The notes: generated from the letters alone by a model not told the origin. A stretch of 7,039 nucleotides of DNA from Thermococcus sp. (GCA_011050175.1 DRGF01000033.1:1-7039), one strand, 5' to 3'. Counted from the stretch's first letter, positions 1-6,000 are shown. Translations and numbers: made by a program.

Positions 1-12
1 AAAAATGCTTCT

Positions 13-19
13 GGAGGTG
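13..19 (+). promoter_or_regulatory. Ribosome binding site that fixes the bpsA start
   Basis: GGAGGTG is a near-perfect complement to the archaeal 16S rRNA 3' end. It lies 6 bases before the ATG at 26. An in-frame ATG at 5 would put this site inside the coding region and has only four bases of visible upstream sequence, so the start at 26 is preferred. Confidence 0.8.
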
Positions 20-25
20 CTTGAA

Positions 26-1081
26 ATGCGGGAGATAGTGGAGAAGGTTAGGGAGAAGACGAGCATCCCGGTTTATGAGAGGACCATCGAAAACGTTCTT
101 GGTGCCATCCAGGCGAGCGGGGACGTCTGGAGGATAGTTGACCTCAGCGAGGAGCCGCTTCCGCTCGTTGTTGCCGTTGTTACCGCCCTCCACGAGATGG
201 GTTACGTTGCCTTTGACGGTTCAAACGTCGTCCTTACCCAGAGCGGGAAGAAGCTGGTGGAGAAGTATGGAATTGGTCCAAGGAGGGACTACACCTGCGC
301 CCACTGCCAGGGCAAGACCGTCGAGCTTTCAGCCTTCAGCGACCTCCTTGAGCAGTTCAAGGAGATAGTCAAGGACCGCCCGCAGCCCAAGCACGACTTC
401 GACCAGGCCTACGTTACGCCCGAAACCACCGTGGCGAGGATTGCCCTTATGCACACGAGGGGCGACCTTGAGAACAAAGAGGTCTTTGTCCTGGGCGATG
501 ACGACCTCACCAGCATAGCACTGATGCTCTCAGGCCTTCCGAAGAGGATTGCTGTCCTCGACATAGACGAGCGCCTTGTCAAGTTCATCGAAAAGACCGC
601 AGACGAGCTTGGCTACGACAACATCGAGATGTTCACCTTCGACCTCCGCGAGCCCCTCCCTGACTACGCGCTCCACAAGTTCGACACCTTCATCACCGAC
701 CCGCCCGAGACCGTTGACGCCATAAGGGCCTTCGTCGGCAGGGGCATAGCGACCCTCAAGGGCCCGGGCTGCGCCGGCTACTTTGGCATAACGAGGAGGG
801 AGAGCTCCCTCGACAAGTGGCGCGACATTCAGAGGCTCCTCCTCAACGAGTTCGGCGTCGTCATAACCGACATCATCAGGAACTTCAACGAGTACGTCAA
901 CTGGGGCTACGAGGAGGAGACCCGCGCCTGGAAGCTCCTCCCGGTCAAGGTCAAGCCGTCCTACAACTGGTACAAGAGCTACATGTTCAGAATTCAGACG
1001 CTTGAGGGCTCAAAGGGCTTCGAGGACAGGATTACGGTTGGCGATGAGCTCTACAACGACGAGGAAGCCTCGACCACATGA
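26..1081 (+). CDS. bpsA: Branched-chain polyamine synthase, N4-bis(aminopropyl)spermidine synthase
   Basis: This cytoplasmic enzyme adds two aminopropyl groups from decarboxylated S-adenosylmethionine to the secondary amine of spermidine. The product is the quaternary branched polyamine that stabilises nucleic acids in hyperthermophiles. With the ATG at 26 the protein has 351 residues. Residues 1-80 look like a winged-helix N-terminal domain, followed by a Cys-x2-Cys pair (C91, C94) and a Rossmann-like aminopropyltransferase/methyltransferase fold. The GDDD motif falls at 157-160, so the middle Asp is D159, the number I recall for the catalytic Asp of the T. kodakarensis enzyme; this independently supports the start. 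LDID (178-181) and TDPPE (224-228) match nucleotide-binding and active-site segments. The C-terminal tail is acidic. The gene stands alone here, ends in TGA, and is followed by T-runs. Family assignment is firm. Confidence 0.95.
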   Translation: MREIVEKVREKTSIPVYERTIENVLGAIQASGDVWRIVDLSEEPLPLVVAVVTALHEMGYVAFDGSNVVLTQSGKKLVEKYGIGPRRDYTCAHCQGKTVELSAFSDLLEQFKEIVKDRPQPKHDFDQAYVTPETTVARIALMHTRGDLENKEVFVLGDDDLTSIALMLSGLPKRIAVLDIDERLVKFIEKTADELGYDNIEMFTFDLREPLPDYALHKFDTFITDPPETVDAIRAFVGRGIATLKGPGCAGYFGITRRESSLDKWRDIQRLLLNEFGVVITDIIRNFNEYVNWGYEEETRAWKLLPVKVKPSYNWYKSYMFRIQTLEGSKGFEDRITVGDELYNDEEASTT

Positions 1082-1118
1082 GGGCTAAAACATCTTGAAA
1101 TGTACCCGTAGCAAATTT

Positions 1119-1134
1119 GGCCGGATTTCCGGCC
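1119..1134 (+). repeat. Perfect short hairpin downstream of bpsA
   Basis: GGCCGG-ATTT-CCGGCC forms a 6-bp all-GC stem with a 4-base loop, 38 bases after the bpsA stop. It is followed by a pyrimidine-rich stretch (CTCTCTTATTCTCT). It could slow polymerase or protect the 3' end of the bpsA mRNA. Archaeal termination does not need hairpins, so its role is uncertain. Confidence 0.5.
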
Positions 1135-1173
1135 TCCACTCTCTTATTCTCTACGGCTCGCTGGTTAGGGTGA

Positions 1174-1200
1174 TTTTTGAGGGACTTTAAACGCTTTTTT
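1174..1200 (+). terminator. Probable T-rich terminator of bpsA
   Basis: A T5 run (1174-1178) and a T6 run (1195-1200) lie about 95-120 bases after the bpsA stop on the coding strand. Archaeal RNA polymerase stops at oligo-T in the non-template strand, so this is the best candidate end for bpsA. It lies in the convergent gap before the oppositely oriented tRNA genes. The rest of 1082-1274 shows no gene that I can support. Confidence 0.5.
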
Positions 1201-1274
1201 AGAAACCAGAAATGCTCGTATTTCCGCTGAAGTAGTCGAGTGAAGAAGCCTTAGAAATCGTTGTAAAACTGGTG

Positions 1275-1352
1275 TGGTGCGGTGGCCGGGATTTGAACCC
1301 GGGTCACCGGCTTGGAAGGCCGGTGTCCTAGACCAGGCTAGACTACCACCGC
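1275..1352 (-). tRNA. tRNA-Gly (anticodon UCC)
   Basis: The minus strand folds into a full cloverleaf. The acceptor stem GCGGTGG/CCACCGC has discriminator A and an encoded CCA (complement of 1275-1277). The D arm carries A14-G15, and the anticodon stem is CCGGC/GCCGG. The T arm is CCGGG-TTCAAAT-CCCGG. The anticodon loop CTTCCAA gives UCC at 1316-1314, which reads GGA and GGG glycine codons. There is no intron. It follows tRNA-Phe after a 12-base spacer with no promoter of its own, so the two are probably cut from one transcript. G15 is the usual archaeosine site. Confidence 0.96.
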
Positions 1353-1364
1353 ATTGAGAGAAAG

Positions 1365-1441
1365 TGGTGGGGCGAGGGGGATTTGAACCCCCGACACCCG
1401 GATCTTCAGTCCGGCGCTCTCCCAGGCTGAGCTACCGCCCC
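1365..1441 (-). tRNA. tRNA-Phe (anticodon GAA)
   Basis: The minus strand gives a complete cloverleaf. The acceptor stem is GGGGCGG/TCGCCCC with one G-U pair at its base, plus discriminator A and an encoded CCA (complement of 1365-1367). The D stem is GCTC/GAGC with G15 present, and the anticodon stem is CCGGA/TCCGG. The T arm is GGGGG-TTCAAAT-CCCCC. The loop CTGAAGA gives anticodon GAA at 1407-1405, which reads UUC and UUU. There is no intron. It is the first gene of a two-tRNA transcript started from the TATA box at 1467-1480. Confidence 0.96.
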
Positions 1442-1466
1442 ACGCCCAAAGATATGGGGCAGGTAG

Positions 1467-1480
1467 AGATTTATAAATCT
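1467..1480 (-). promoter_or_regulatory. TATA box of the tRNA-Phe/tRNA-Gly unit
   Basis: AGATTTATAAATCT has the TATA core TTTATAAA centred about 32 bases ahead of the tRNA-Phe 5' end. That would place transcription start near 1447 with a very short leader. The 14 bases are a perfect palindrome, so the core itself gives no direction; flanking BRE bases or context must do so. Confidence 0.75.
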
Positions 1481-1531
1481 TGCGGTGGGGAGACGACGCT
1501 ACCTCTCGTTGGGAGATTCAGGTTTCAGGGC

Positions 1532-1780
1532 TCACTTTCTGAAAAGAACTTTTAACTCACTTTTATACATACCCCAGTTCAGCCCGAGGTGGATTATTAT
1601 CAGCGCGTTCATCAGCGGCCCTAAGACGTTTCTGATGTTAAAGAGCTGATTCTTATCCATACCAAGGAATGGATGGCCGGTTTTGGTCGTGTAGAGCACT
1701 CCCACCGTGACAAACAGAACGCCAAGGAATACCACAAGCAGAACCGTTGAGAGGATGGCCCGTGCCTTCACGATGTTCAT
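1532..1780 (-). CDS. Small two-helix membrane protein, resembling DUF4405
   Basis: This is an 82-residue protein of unknown function. Residues about 8-30 form a strongly hydrophobic helix after a short basic N-terminus (K5, R7). A second hydrophobic helix spans about 53-69 and ends in IIIHLGLNWG, with H64, N68 and W69. A basic tail (KSELKVLFRK) probably faces the cytoplasm. The His-x3-Asn-Trp pattern at the end of a helix resembles the DUF4405 family of small cytochrome b-like membrane domains, but haem binding here is only a guess. The ATG at 1780 has a good ribosome site (GGGGTGA, followed by seven A) and its own TATA box. It is likely a single-gene transcript, being separated from queC by a T-rich stretch. 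No adjacent gene reveals a partner. Confidence 0.8.
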   Translation of the reverse strand: MNIVKARAILSTVLLVVFLGVLFVTVGVLYTTKTGHPFLGMDKNQLFNIRNVLGPLMNALIIIHLGLNWGMYKSELKVLFRK

Positions 1781-1808
1781 TTTTTTTCACCCCTTGGGAT
1801 ATACTTCA

Positions 1809-1823
1809 CTTTATATTAAAAAT
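1809..1823 (-). promoter_or_regulatory. TATA box for the small membrane protein gene
   Basis: Read on the minus strand, TTTTTAATATAAAG is centred about 36 bases before the ATG at 1780. The expected start of transcription is near 1790, leaving a leader of about 10 bases that contains GGGGTGA. Confidence 0.6.
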
Positions 1824-1827
1824 GTTT

Positions 1828-1843
1828 GGAAAGAACAAAAACA
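1828..1843 (-). terminator. Probable T-rich terminator of queC
   Basis: Immediately after the queC stop (1848-1850) the minus strand reads GTGTTTTTGTTCTTTC, with a T5 run at 1841-1837. This matches oligo-T termination in archaea. It sits just upstream of the TATA box of the next gene. Confidence 0.5.
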
Positions 1844-1847
1844 CTGT

Positions 1848-2567
1848 TCAAATCTTCGGCTCAACAGCGTAGACCGTCCTGTCCTCTCCTATGGCCTCAA
1901 TAAGGCCGCGGTGGCGCCTTACGCAGCTCTCGCACTCGCCGCAGTGTATCGGCTTGCCGTCCTCCGTGAAGTCCTTGGGCATGTAGCAGGAGTTTGAGTA
2001 CTCATACTTCGCACCCAGTCCCTTCAGGAGCTTCGCAATGCCCTTCTTGTCGAGGTCTATGAGCGGGGCCACCACTTTAACATCTGCCATCGCCCCGTAC
2101 TTCAGCATCTCGTTCATCCTCTCGACGAACTCGGGCGTGTTGTCAGGGAAGGTGGCCCCTTCCTCCGCGTTAAAGCCTACCACTATATCTCCTCCACCGA
2201 GGGCATCGAGAAGCGAAGCGGCAACGCTTATCAGGACGAGATTCCTAGCAGGAACCCAGACGCTCTTTGCGGTTTCCCGTGCAACGTTCTCGTCCTCAAG
2301 CTCCTCGGCGCTCACCCTCGGGGTCTCTCCCCCAACGAGGGTCGTTCCCCTCAGCTTTGAAAACTCCTCAAGGAAGTCCAGCTGCACTATCTTCAGCGGA
2401 ACGCCCAGCTCCTTCGAGAAGAACTCTGCGACCCTGTTCATGACGCGCTCTTCGTTGCTTCCGTAGTTAACGGTGAGCATTATGACCTCGTCGTAGTTCT
2501 TCTTCGCCCAGTGTAGGCAGGCCGTGGAATCAAGCCCGCCGGAGAACAAAACTACCGCTCGCTTCAT
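1848..2567 (-). CDS. queC: 7-cyano-7-deazaguanine (preQ0) synthase QueC
   Basis: QueC converts 7-carboxy-7-deazaguanine to preQ0 using ATP and ammonia. In archaea preQ0 is the precursor of archaeosine at G15 of tRNA. The 239-residue length is normal for the family. The PP-loop ATP pyrophosphatase motif SGGLDS is at residues 9-14, and WVPARN (104-109) and [17 protein letters not shown] (131-147) are family hallmarks. Four cysteines, C194, C209, C212 and C215, form the C-terminal zinc site in the pattern C-x14-CGECESC. The ATG at 2567 is preceded by GGTGGTGAT at only 3 bases' spacing. It lies 40 bases after pyrD on the same strand, so it may be read with pyrD, or from a weak TATA-like TTTTTAAC near 2600. 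It ends at a T-rich site. Confidence 0.95.
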   Translation of the reverse strand: MKRAVVLFSGGLDSTACLHWAKKNYDEVIMLTVNYGSNEERVMNRVAEFFSKELGVPLKIVQLDFLEEFSKLRGTTLVGGETPRVSAEELEDENVARETAKSVWVPARNLVLISVAASLLDALGGGDIVVGFNAEEGATFPDNTPEFVERMNEMLKYGAMADVKVVAPLIDLDKKGIAKLLKGLGAKYEYSNSCYMPKDFTEDGKPIHCGECESCVRRHRGLIEAIGEDRTVYAVEPKI

Positions 2568-2607
2568 GTTATCACCACCAGATTAAGGAGAAAGGAGAGT
2601 TAAAAAT

Positions 2608-3510
2608 CTACTCCAGCGCCAGTCCAACTATCTCTTCAATGCTCTCAAAGCCCTCCTCCTCAAGGTATCTCGCTATTCCTTCGTTTATCTCCCTGAAGAC
2701 CTTCCACCCGCGGAGCGAGACGGCGGTTCCGATCTGCAGTGCCGAGGCTCCGGCGAGGAGGAACTCCACCGCGTCCTGCCACGTGGTTATGCCGCCTATT
2801 CCAATGACCGGGATTTCAAGCGTCCTCGCGAGGTCGTAGACTGCCCTCAATGCGACCGGCTTCACACCGGGGCCCGAGTAGCCCCCGACGCGGTTGCTCA
2901 GTACAGGCCTCCTGGCGTAGACGTCTATGGCTATGGCCTTCAGCGTGTTTATGGCCGAGACTGCATCGGCACCGGCCTTCTCTGCGGCCAGGCCGAGCTT
3001 CGTGATGTCGTCTGTGTTAGGCGTCAGCTTCGCGATTACCGGCCTGTCGGTGGCGTCATTAACGGCTTTCACCACCTCGTAGACGTTCTCCGGTCTCTGA
3101 CCTATCTCCATGCCGTAGCCCTTCGCGTGGGGGCAGCTGAGGTTAAGCTCGAAGGCATCGGCAACATCACTCAGCTTCTCGGCCAGGAAGGCGAACTCCT
3201 CCGGCGTTCCTCCGAATATCGAGACTATCAGCGGGAAGTCGAAGGTATAGCCCTCGACCATCTCTAGAAAGCCCTTCCACCCTGGGTTTGGGAGCCCCAT
3301 CGCGTTTATCAGGCCGTAGGGGAGCTCGACGATGGTGGGGTTGTCGTAGCCTTTTCTCGGCTCGATTCCTATTGACTTGGTAACGACCCCACCGGCGCCT
3401 TCCTCGTGGGCGCGTATCCACTGCTCGGGAACCTTGTCATTGATTCCAGATGCCAGAATTAGAGGGTTCTCGAAGCGTATTCCAAAAAGCTTGACCTCAA
3501 GGCTCACCAT
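2608..3510 (-). CDS. pyrD: Dihydroorotate dehydrogenase, class 1B catalytic subunit
   Basis: PyrD oxidises dihydroorotate to orotate at FMN, the fourth step of pyrimidine synthesis. The 300-residue TIM barrel has the class 1 features: KSIG (K45), LINAMGLPNPG (N69, N75), and ELNLSCPH (121-128) with Cys126 as the catalytic base, as in classes 1A and 1B rather than the Ser of class 2. It also has IAKLTPN (K161), the phosphate-binding GIGGI (237-241) and QIGTA (259-263). Its length and sequence fit class 1B, which normally pairs with the Fe-S/FAD subunit PyrK and passes electrons to NAD. No pyrK lies within this window. The ATG at 3510 has GAGGTG 5 bases upstream (3521-3516). A TATA-like ACCTTAATAG lies near 3548. 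A T5 run directly follows the stop. Confidence 0.95.
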   Translation of the reverse strand: MVSLEVKLFGIRFENPLILASGINDKVPEQWIRAHEEGAGGVVTKSIGIEPRKGYDNPTIVELPYGLINAMGLPNPGWKGFLEMVEGYTFDFPLIVSIFGGTPEEFAFLAEKLSDVADAFELNLSCPHAKGYGMEIGQRPENVYEVVKAVNDATDRPVIAKLTPNTDDITKLGLAAEKAGADAVSAINTLKAIAIDVYARRPVLSNRVGGYSGPGVKPVALRAVYDLARTLEIPVIGIGGITTWQDAVEFLLAGASALQIGTAVSLRGWKVFREINEGIARYLEEEGFESIEEIVGLALE

Positions 3511-3543
3511 GTTGACACCTCGGAGGCAAAAGACGGTACTGGA

Positions 3544-3557
3544 CTATTAAGGTTTTG
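3544..3557 (-). promoter_or_regulatory. Candidate promoter of pyrD
   Basis: The minus strand reads CAAAACCTTAATAG: an A-rich BRE-like stretch followed by the weak TATA core TTAATAG. The core is centred about 37 bases before the pyrD ATG, a spacing similar to the promoter at 1809-1823. It is weaker than the SRP RNA promoter. Confidence 0.4.
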
Positions 3558-3604
3558 CATTCTTTAAGCACATTGGTGCCCCCATATCTAGAATTGCCGT
3601 TAGT

Positions 3605-3922
3605 GGCGGTGGGCGCGCCCGGGGGTGGGAACCCTCCACCGTTCCCTTCCACCGGGGCTCGCTCACCCCCGCTACCCCACGAGCGCCGAACGTCCCGCCT
3701 ACCGCTGCTCCCTTCCGGGCCTGGCGGGGTTCGGCGGGCAAAGGGCGTTAATCCGGCCCTCCAGCCGGACCCCGCCCACCGCCGGCCCCGTGGGACGAGG
3801 GATCACCGTTGTGCCCCGGCTTCCGGGAACGGCTTTGGGAACCGCCCCCCGGGCTTCGGCCCCGGCATATCGACGGTTTCCGGTTACAGGGGACGCCGAA
3901 CCCCCCGGCCTAGCCCGCCGCC
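3605..3922 (-). ncRNA. ffs: Signal recognition particle 7S RNA (archaeal SRP RNA)
   Basis: This RNA scaffolds SRP54 and SRP19 and directs nascent membrane and secreted proteins to the Sec translocon. The minus strand carries the near-universal helix 8 core CCCGGAAGGGAGCAG, with the GGAA loop at 3716-3713 and the asymmetric AGCAG side that SRP54 recognises. The inferred 5' end GGCGGCGGGC (3922-3913) can pair with the 3' end GCCCACCGCC (3614-3605) with one C-A mismatch. This closes helix 1, as expected for archaeal SRP RNA. The resulting length, about 318 bases, is normal for archaea. The region is far richer in GC than its neighbours. A strong TATA box is centred 27 bases upstream of the inferred 5' end. 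Exact ends are inferred from pairing and promoter spacing. Confidence 0.95.
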
Positions 3923-3943
3923 AGCTAACTTATCCGCCGCCAG

Positions 3944-3960
3944 ATATATAAAGCTTTGGT
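3944..3960 (-). promoter_or_regulatory. SRP RNA promoter (BRE plus TATA box)
   Basis: The minus strand reads ACCAAAGCTTTATATAT. The CCAAAG part resembles a BRE and CTTTATATAT (3953-3944) is a consensus Thermococcales TATA box. Its centre is 27 bases from the inferred RNA start at 3922, ideal for archaeal transcription. Confidence 0.8.
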
Positions 3961-3965
3961 AGACG

Positions 3966-4000
3966 GGGGCCCCAATAACCAAAGGTTGCCCACCATTGGG
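3966..4000. repeat. Nested inverted repeats between the divergent SRP RNA and pdhA promoters
   Basis: GGGGCCCC (3966-3973) is a perfect palindrome. AACC-AAA-GGTT (3977-3987) is a second inverted repeat. CCCAAT (3971-3976) is mirrored by ATTGGG (3995-4000). The cluster lies upstream of both TATA boxes, where archaeal activators commonly bind. No regulator can be named from the sequence. Confidence 0.4.
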
Positions 4001-4002
4001 TT

Positions 4003-4019
4003 GAAAAATTTTCATAAAT
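4003..4019 (+). promoter_or_regulatory. Candidate promoter of the pdhAFXB operon
   Basis: GAAAAATTTTCATAAAT has an A-rich BRE-like start and a TATA-like TTCATAAAT (4011-4019). Start of transcription would fall near 4040, giving a leader of about 10 bases. GAAAA-A-TTTTC (4003-4013) is itself an inverted repeat, so a repressor could cover the BRE/TATA. The TATA match is imperfect. Confidence 0.5.
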
Positions 4020-4040
4020 TCATGAACGAATAAGTGCATG

Positions 4041-4046
4041 GGTGAT
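4041..4046 (+). promoter_or_regulatory. Ribosome binding site of pdhA
   Basis: GGTGAT sits 5 bases before the GTG at 4052. An in-frame TGA at 4043-4045 rules out any earlier start, and ATG codons at 4039 and 4047 are out of frame, so the GTG is the first possible start. Confidence 0.75.
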
Positions 4047-4051
4047 ATGTC

Positions 4052-5497
4052 GTGCGCTTAACTGAACATCCTGTTCTGCGTTTTGATCGCGGCAAGGAGG
4101 TTACAATATATTTTAGGGGCCAGCCAGTCAAGGCGTACGAAGGGGAAACCATCGCGACGGCACTGCACGCCGCGGGGATAAGGGTTCTCAACTATTCCGC
4201 CAACGAGAAACGTCCGAGGGGCCTCTTCTGTGCAATAGGCAAGTGCTCCTCCTGCCTGATGGTCGTCAACGGGGTTCCCAACGTCAGGACGTGCATAACC
4301 CTTGTTGAGGACGGCATGACCGTAGAGCCTCAGCACGGAAAGGCCAAACTGCCAAAGGGCGCAAAGCCCCCTGAGTTCAAGAATGCAAAGGTCGTAAAGG
4401 CTGACATCGTGGTGATCGGCGGTGGGCCCGCGGGCCTGATGGCGGCCATCCACGCGGCCGATGCCGGAGCCAGAGTCGTTCTTCTCGACGAGAACCCCAT
4501 GCTTGGCGGCCAGCTCGTCAAGCAGACTCACAAGTTCTTCGGGAAGAGGGAGCAGTTTGCGGGAGTCAGGGGCGTGGAAATAGCGAAAATCCTTGAAGAT
4601 GAAGCCCGGAGGAGGGAGAACGTCGAGATATTCCTTGAGACTTCTGCAGTCGGCATCTTCCAGGAGGGCGACGAGAAGCTCGTTCTGGCCGTAAGGGACA
4701 ACCGCGAGCTGATTGAGTTCAGAGGGAGGGCGGTTATCGTTGCCACCGGCGCCATGGAGAAGATGATCCCCTTTGAAAACAACGACCTGCCGGGAATCTA
4801 CGGCGCTGGTGCGATTCAGACCCTCATGAACACCTACGGCGTCAAGCCCGGCGACAGGGTTCTAATAGTTGGAGCCGGAAACGTGGGGCTTATTCTCGCT
4901 TACCAGCTCCTTCAGGCCGGCGTTGAGGTCAAGGCCATAGTGGAGGCCATGCCCAAGATCGGCGGCTACTTCGTCCATGCCGCCAAGGTCAGGCGCCTAG
5001 GGATTCCGATACTTACGGGGCACACAATCCTGCGCGCTGAGGGCAGGGAAAAGGTCGAACGAGCCGTTGTGGCCCAGTTAGACGAGAACTGGAGGCCAAT
5101 CCCCGGAACCGAGAAGGTCTTCGAGGTCGATGTCATAGCCCTCGCCGTGGGCCTGAGGCCCAGCATCGAGCTCCTCCACCAGGCAGGGTGTCAAATAAAG
5201 TTCGTCCGCGAGCTCAGCGGCCACGTGGCCGTTCGCGACGAGTGGATGGAGACCACAGTGAGGGGAATATTCGTTGCCGGCGATTCTGCAGGGATAGAGG
5301 AGGCCACCACCGCCATGCTCGAAGGGAAGGTGGCGGGCATAGCCGCCGCCCTGAGGCTCGGCATAGCGGACGAGGATTGGCTCAAGGAGATGGAGAAGGC
5401 TCAGAAAGACCTCCTGGAGTTCCGCTCCGGGCCGTTCGGCAGGCACGTGCTCGAGGGCATAAAGAAGGCCCTCGCAGGGGGTGTTTCCGGTGAGTGA
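4052..5497 (+). CDS. pdhA: Dye-linked L-proline dehydrogenase complex, alpha subunit (FAD/NAD-binding, with [2Fe-2S] domain)
   Basis: This is the large electron-transfer subunit of the heterotetrameric proline dehydrogenase (PDH2 type, known from Thermococcus profundus); from memory, this subunit also shows NADH dehydrogenase activity. The protein has 481 residues and starts with GTG. Residues 10-95 form a ferredoxin-like [2Fe-2S] domain with C60, C65, C68 and C81. The FAD-binding GGGPAG is at 123-128, preceded by DIVVI. A second Rossmann motif, GAGNVG, is at 274-279; acidic E298 ends its second strand, which favours NAD(H) over NADP. GIFVAGDSAG (405-414) is the C-terminal FAD contact typical of pyridine-nucleotide-disulphide oxidoreductases. 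There is no signal peptide. The stop overlaps the pdhF start by 8 bases. Homologues include HcnB and opine oxidase A subunits, but the four-gene context favours proline dehydrogenase. Confidence 0.88.
   Translation: MRLTEHPVLRFDRGKEVTIYFRGQPVKAYEGETIATALHAAGIRVLNYSANEKRPRGLFCAIGKCSSCLMVVNGVPNVRTCITLVEDGMTVEPQHGKAKLPKGAKPPEFKNAKVVKADIVVIGGGPAGLMAAIHAADAGARVVLLDENPMLGGQLVKQTHKFFGKREQFAGVRGVEIAKILEDEARRRENVEIFLETSAVGIFQEGDEKLVLAVRDNRELIEFRGRAVIVATGAMEKMIPFENNDLPGIYGAGAIQTLMNTYGVKPGDRVLIVGAGNVGLILAYQLLQAGVEVKAIVEAMPKIGGYFVHAAKVRRLGIPILTGHTILRAEGREKVERAVVAQLDENWRPIPGTEKVFEVDVIALAVGLRPSIELLHQAGCQIKFVRELSGHVAVRDEWMETTVRGIFVAGDSAGIEEATTAMLEGKVAGIAAALRLGIADEDWLKEMEKAQKDLLEFRSGPFGRHVLEGIKKALAGGVSGE
5476..5483 (+). 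promoter_or_regulatory. Ribosome binding site favouring the pdhF start at 5490
   Basis: AGGGGGTG lies 6 bases before the GTG at 5490, inside the end of pdhA. The alternative GTG at 5481 would be part of this site, so the start at 5490 is preferred. Confidence 0.6.
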
Positions 5498-5999
5498 GAT
5501 TCCCGCTTACCTCAGAAACGGCTACATAACGCCGGAGGAACTCTTTAAGATAATCCCAAAGCCGAGCGAGGAGAGGCTGAGGGCAAAACCCGTCGCCGTT
5601 CCGGAGTGCCCTCAGGAGATACCCTGCGCCCCGTGCAGGGAGATATGCCCCAGCGGAGCCATAAGCATGCCAACTCCAAACGACCTGCCAATGGTTGACT
5701 ACGAAAAGTGTATCGGCTGCTCCCTCTGCGTCCAGATATGCCCCGGCCTGGCCTTCTTCATGGTGCACTACGTCGGCGACAGGGCGAGAATAACGATGCC
5801 CTACGAACTTCTCCCCGTGCCGGAGAGGGGAGAGGAAGTCGTTCTCCTTAACCGCGTCGGGGAACCCGTCGGCAGGGGCAAAGTCATCACGGTAGTCCCC
5901 AGGGAGAAGAGCAAGGGGGATACACCGATCATCACGGTCGAGGTGCCGATCGAGCTCGCCTGGGAGGTAAGGGCCGTTAAGGTCGAGAGGGGTGAGTGA
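5490..5999 (+). CDS. pdhF: Dye-linked L-proline dehydrogenase complex, ferredoxin-like subunit with two [4Fe-4S] clusters
   Basis: This small electron-transfer subunit probably carries electrons between the flavin subunits or out to an acceptor. From the GTG at 5490 it has 169 residues and begins (M/V)SEIPAYLRNGY; the GTG at 5481 would add three. Numbered from 5490, eight cysteines form two ferredoxin motifs: C40-x5-C46-x2-C49-x3-C53-P and C74-x2-C77-x2-C80-x3-C84-P. The second is a textbook [4Fe-4S] site. The first has a stretched first gap (CPQEIPCAPC), so one ligand is displaced from the classic pattern. Residues about 105-169 are rich in beta-strand-forming residues (VVLLNRVGEPVGRGKVITVV) and look like an added small beta domain. 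It overlaps pdhA by 8 bases, and pdhX begins 1 base after its stop. Confidence 0.86.
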   Translation: MSEIPAYLRNGYITPEELFKIIPKPSEERLRAKPVAVPECPQEIPCAPCREICPSGAISMPTPNDLPMVDYEKCIGCSLCVQICPGLAFFMVHYVGDRARITMPYELLPVPERGEEVVLLNRVGEPVGRGKVITVVPREKSKGDTPIITVEVPIELAWEVRAVKVERGE

Positions 6000-6000
6000 T

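Noticed and set aside
1082..1274. A C/D box or H/ACA small RNA in the gap after bpsA
   Set aside because: A CTGA occurs (1227-1230) but no properly placed RTGATGA C box was seen on either strand, and no ACA-type hairpin pair was clear.
1364..1555. Open frame on the plus strand of 63 codons
   Set aside because: It begins inside the complement of tRNA-Phe. The translation resembles the well-known spurious 'GGFEPPTPGSS' peptides produced by tRNA antisense strands.
2038..2466. Open frame of 142 codons on the plus strand
   Set aside because: It is antisense to queC. It is serine-rich with no domain, a typical shadow of a GC-rich gene.
2568..2607. preQ1-type riboswitch ahead of queC
   Set aside because: Only 40 bases separate pyrD and queC, taken up by the ribosome site and a T-rich tract. 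No pseudoknot-forming pattern is visible.
3555..3962. Open frames of over 100 codons on the plus strand and one on the minus strand (3741-3547)
   Set aside because: They cover the GC-rich SRP RNA gene, lack ribosome sites, and give proline/arginine-rich low-complexity translations. Stops are simply rare in such GC-rich sequence.
4058..4531. Open frame of 157 codons on the minus strand
   Set aside because: It is antisense to the ferredoxin and FAD domains of pdhA and has no family motif.
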